From NCBI GenBank assembly GCA_003266065.1, contig MUZY01000014.1, forward strand, positions 1 through 7,001: 7,001 nt of DNA. Reading direction: 5' to 3'. A program made the position numbers and the translations under genes. The DNA is from Methanosphaera sp. rholeuAM130. Lineage in GTDB: Archaea > Methanobacteriota > Methanobacteria > Methanobacteriales > Methanobacteriaceae. This document shows, piece by piece, positions 5,743-7,001 of the stretch (positions are counted from its first letter, which is position 1; the number at the start of each line of letters is the position of its first letter). The notes under the pieces are model-generated. The model worked only from the letters and a program-made list of their open reading frames with translations. It was not told the origin of the DNA and searched no databases.

Positions 5743-5826
5743 CCAACCATACTTATTGAAGTTCATCAACGGTTGTTACATAACGACAATGTAGATGAAA
5801 TCACCAGATTTGTCAAAGGAGGATAA
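5743..5826 (+). other. In-frame continuation of the upstream gene beyond its TAG
   Basis: This stretch encodes 27 residues starting PTILIEVHQRLLHNDNVDE and ending FVKGG before TAA. The composition is protein-like, an amphipathic helix more structured than the tail before it. The TAA overlaps the next gene's GGAGGAT, a common operon junction. It could be a readthrough extension, the remnant left by a nonsense mutation, or chance. The same stretch can form a weak CAACC/GGTTG stem (5745-5775). Confidence 0.4.
5818..5824 (+). promoter_or_regulatory. Ribosome binding site of the helix-hairpin-helix gene
   Basis: GGAGGAT lies 8 bases before the ATG at 5833. Its last T is the first base of the TAA that closes the extended upstream frame, so translational coupling is possible. 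Confidence 0.65.
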
Positions 5827-5832
5827 AATTAA

Positions 5833-6717
5833 ATGGAAGAAAATACGTTAACGTGGAAGATTGTGAATCTGCTATGGGTTATCTTTTCATTCATATTCTT
5901 AGTAAACGGTGTGGGTATAATCTATGCAGGAAATAAGGTAAAAAATAGAAACTGGTTAATTGAAGGAATAATATACCAACTCTTCCCAACGGCATTGATA
6001 CTGCTGCTCATCATTTATCCAGATGAGTCAATAGGCGTTACTTTATCCGGAATATACCTGATAACATGGGCGATATGCATAATAAGGACGTTTTTCATAG
6101 CAAATAAATACCTGAATTACCTGAAATTAGAAAATAGCAATAATAATTATAATCAACAGATGAATCAGAATAATAACCAAATACCTGCTGATGATTACCC
6201 CCCATCATACAACAGCCAGGTAACAAACAATTATCAGGTACCTAACAGCCAAATACAAAACATTAATCAGGTAACTAACAAAACGCCGTATAACCAAACA
6301 CATAATAACAATTACAATAATCCAAACCCAGATTACAACAAAACATCAAACAATCAGAGGGAATTCAATAATCCAATAGACAATCCCCGAGATGATACTA
6401 TACAAAATACAAATGCATCAAATAACAGCATGAAAGTGGATAAGGATGGCCAGAACATTTCTGACGACATGACTGGTAATATCGAAGAGGATATTCCAAC
6501 GGTCAATATCAATACCGCTTCAATAGATGAGATTGCCGGTATCCCCGGAATGGAAATACAACAGGCACAAAAGATTATTGAACTAAGAAATAGGGGAGAA
6601 TCAATCATATCATTGGATGACCTGAAGATTAAGCTTGATTTAACCGATAGTCAGATTAACCGAATGAAGGATTACATCATTATAACGCCAATGAACCAGA
6701 GAAGAATAGATCTATAA
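5833..6717 (+). CDS. Three-span membrane protein with C-terminal ComEA-like helix-hairpin-helix domain (294 aa)
   Basis: Three membrane segments lie at about 9-31, 43-61 and 67-90. Basic loops after spans 1 and 3 (GNKVKNRN; NKYLNYLK) and an acidic loop after span 2 (PDES) indicate an outside N-terminus and a cytoplasmic C-terminus. Residues about 100-200 are a low-complexity linker very rich in Asn, Gln, Tyr and Pro. Residues 224-283 match the HHH_3/ComEA fold, opening VNINTASIDEIAGIPGME. The hairpin reads PGME where DNA-binding members have PGIG, and the second hairpin (LDLTDSQ) lacks Gly, so canonical DNA backbone contact is doubtful and protein binding is possible. Unlike ComEA, which is extracellular, this domain would be inside. 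It has a strong GGAGGAT site 8 bases upstream. It is the last gene of the cluster beginning at 4585. The membrane part plus HHH combination occurs in uncharacterised proteins of bacteria and methanogens; the function is unknown. Confidence 0.85.
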   Translation: MEENTLTWKIVNLLWVIFSFIFLVNGVGIIYAGNKVKNRNWLIEGIIYQLFPTALILLLIIYPDESIGVTLSGIYLITWAICIIRTFFIANKYLNYLKLENSNNNYNQQMNQNNNQIPADDYPPSYNSQVTNNYQVPNSQIQNINQVTNKTPYNQTHNNNYNNPNPDYNKTSNNQREFNNPIDNPRDDTIQNTNASNNSMKVDKDGQNISDDMTGNIEEDIPTVNINTASIDEIAGIPGMEIQQAQKIIELRNRGESIISLDDLKIKLDLTDSQINRMKDYIIITPMNQRRIDL

Positions 6718-6737
6718 CCCTCCACCCCACTCTTTTT
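6718..6737 (+). terminator. C-rich plus T5 terminator
   Basis: CCCTCCACCCCACTC followed by TTTTT starts directly at the stop codon of the gene ending at 6717 and has no G-rich partner for a stem. It ends the three-gene cluster, 6 bases before the next TATA box. Confidence 0.55.
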
Positions 6738-6743
6738 AAAACA

Positions 6744-6751
6744 TTTATATA
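6744..6751 (+). promoter_or_regulatory. TATA box of the right-edge gene
   Basis: A consensus TTTATATA whose centre is 27 bases before the ATG at 6775. Archaeal transcription starts about 25-30 bases downstream of the TATA centre, so the mRNA should begin at or next to the start codon. Confidence 0.75.
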
Positions 6752-6774
6752 CTATTAATCTAATATCTATTTTC

Positions 6775-7001
6775 ATGAAATGTAGTTATTGTGGAGCAGT
6801 TAATGATAATAATGCTCGTAATTGTAGATTTTGTGGAAACCCACTAATGACTCCGGTGAAGAAGAAATCGTCTTTTTCGCCCTTGAAAATAATCGGTTTA
6901 CTCTTATTGCTATGCATTATTGCAGTTGGAGCAAGTTTTATTTATGTTGTTTATTTTGACACGTCTCCCGTAGAAATCATCGAGTTAAACCATAACAGTG
7001 C
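6775..7001 (+). CDS. Zinc-ribbon single-span membrane protein (5' part, runs off the window)
   Basis: Seventy-five complete codons are visible before the window ends; the frame stays open. Residues 3-21 form a zinc ribbon (Cys3, Cys6, Cys17, Cys20, Gly21) with exactly the cysteine spacing of the protein at 2769. A basic/Ser linker follows (KKKSSFSP, 29-36), then a membrane span at about 38-60 (IIGLLLLLCIIAVGASFIYVV) and the start of an exterior part (FDTSPVEIIELN). The zinc ribbon is expected in the cytoplasm and the missing C-terminal domain outside. There is no ribosome binding site, and the TATA box at 6744 places the transcript start at the ATG, so translation is probably leaderless. The function is unknown; domains beyond the edge would be needed to assign one. 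Confidence 0.85.
   Translation, partial: MKCSYCGAVNDNNARNCRFCGNPLMTPVKKKSSFSPLKIIGLLLLLCIIAVGASFIYVVYFDTSPVEIIELNHNS

Noticed and set aside
1..7001. Insertion sequence, prophage, toxin-antitoxin pair or tRNA-associated integration site
   Set aside because: I found no transposase, integrase, terminal inverted repeats with target duplications, tRNA or recognisable toxin/antitoxin pair.

Overview
The window looks like the chromosome of a gut-type methanogenic archaeon of the order Methanobacteriales (Methanosphaera or Methanobrevibacter-like). The reasons are: a partial MvhD subunit (methyl viologen/heterodisulfide-reductase-linked hydrogenase) at the left edge, very AT-rich intergenic DNA, archaeal TATA boxes of the form TTTATATA at 1530, 2689 and 6744, T-tract terminators, and several Asn/Thr-rich surface proteins with dense N-glycosylation sequons. 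The genus is an inference; no rRNA or marker gene settles it.

Left part (1-2290): the 3' end of mvhD (+) converges on a small predicted helical protein (-, start revised to 616). A divergent promoter region (617-772) carries a 16-bp perfect palindrome next to a TATA-like sequence. Two small exported or membrane-anchored proteins follow on the plus strand (773-1210 and 1568-2056), each with its own terminator. They are separated by about 310 bases without a convincing gene but with an imperfect hairpin at 1331-1384.

Middle (2285-4392): a 77-residue hypothetical on the minus strand, then a 503-residue plus-strand gene. It encodes a cytoplasmic zinc ribbon, one membrane span, two Ig-like domains and between them an approximately 205-residue Asn/Thr stalk with 36 sequons and a 33-bp tandem repeat.

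Right part (4585-6737): a three-gene plus-strand cluster, probably one operon. It encodes a CPBP-family membrane protein with an altered first catalytic motif, a small single-span protein whose reading frame continues past a TAG stop, and a three-span protein with an Asn/Gln-rich linker and a ComEA-like helix-hairpin-helix domain. By the positive-inside rule the C-terminal parts of the last two face the cytoplasm. At the right edge, a second zinc-ribbon/single-span protein begins at a promoter so close to its ATG that the mRNA is probably leaderless.

The content is mostly cell-envelope proteins of unknown function. The points I find most worth checking are the amber-interrupted frame at 5740-5826, the altered CPBP motif, and the paired zinc-ribbon membrane proteins.
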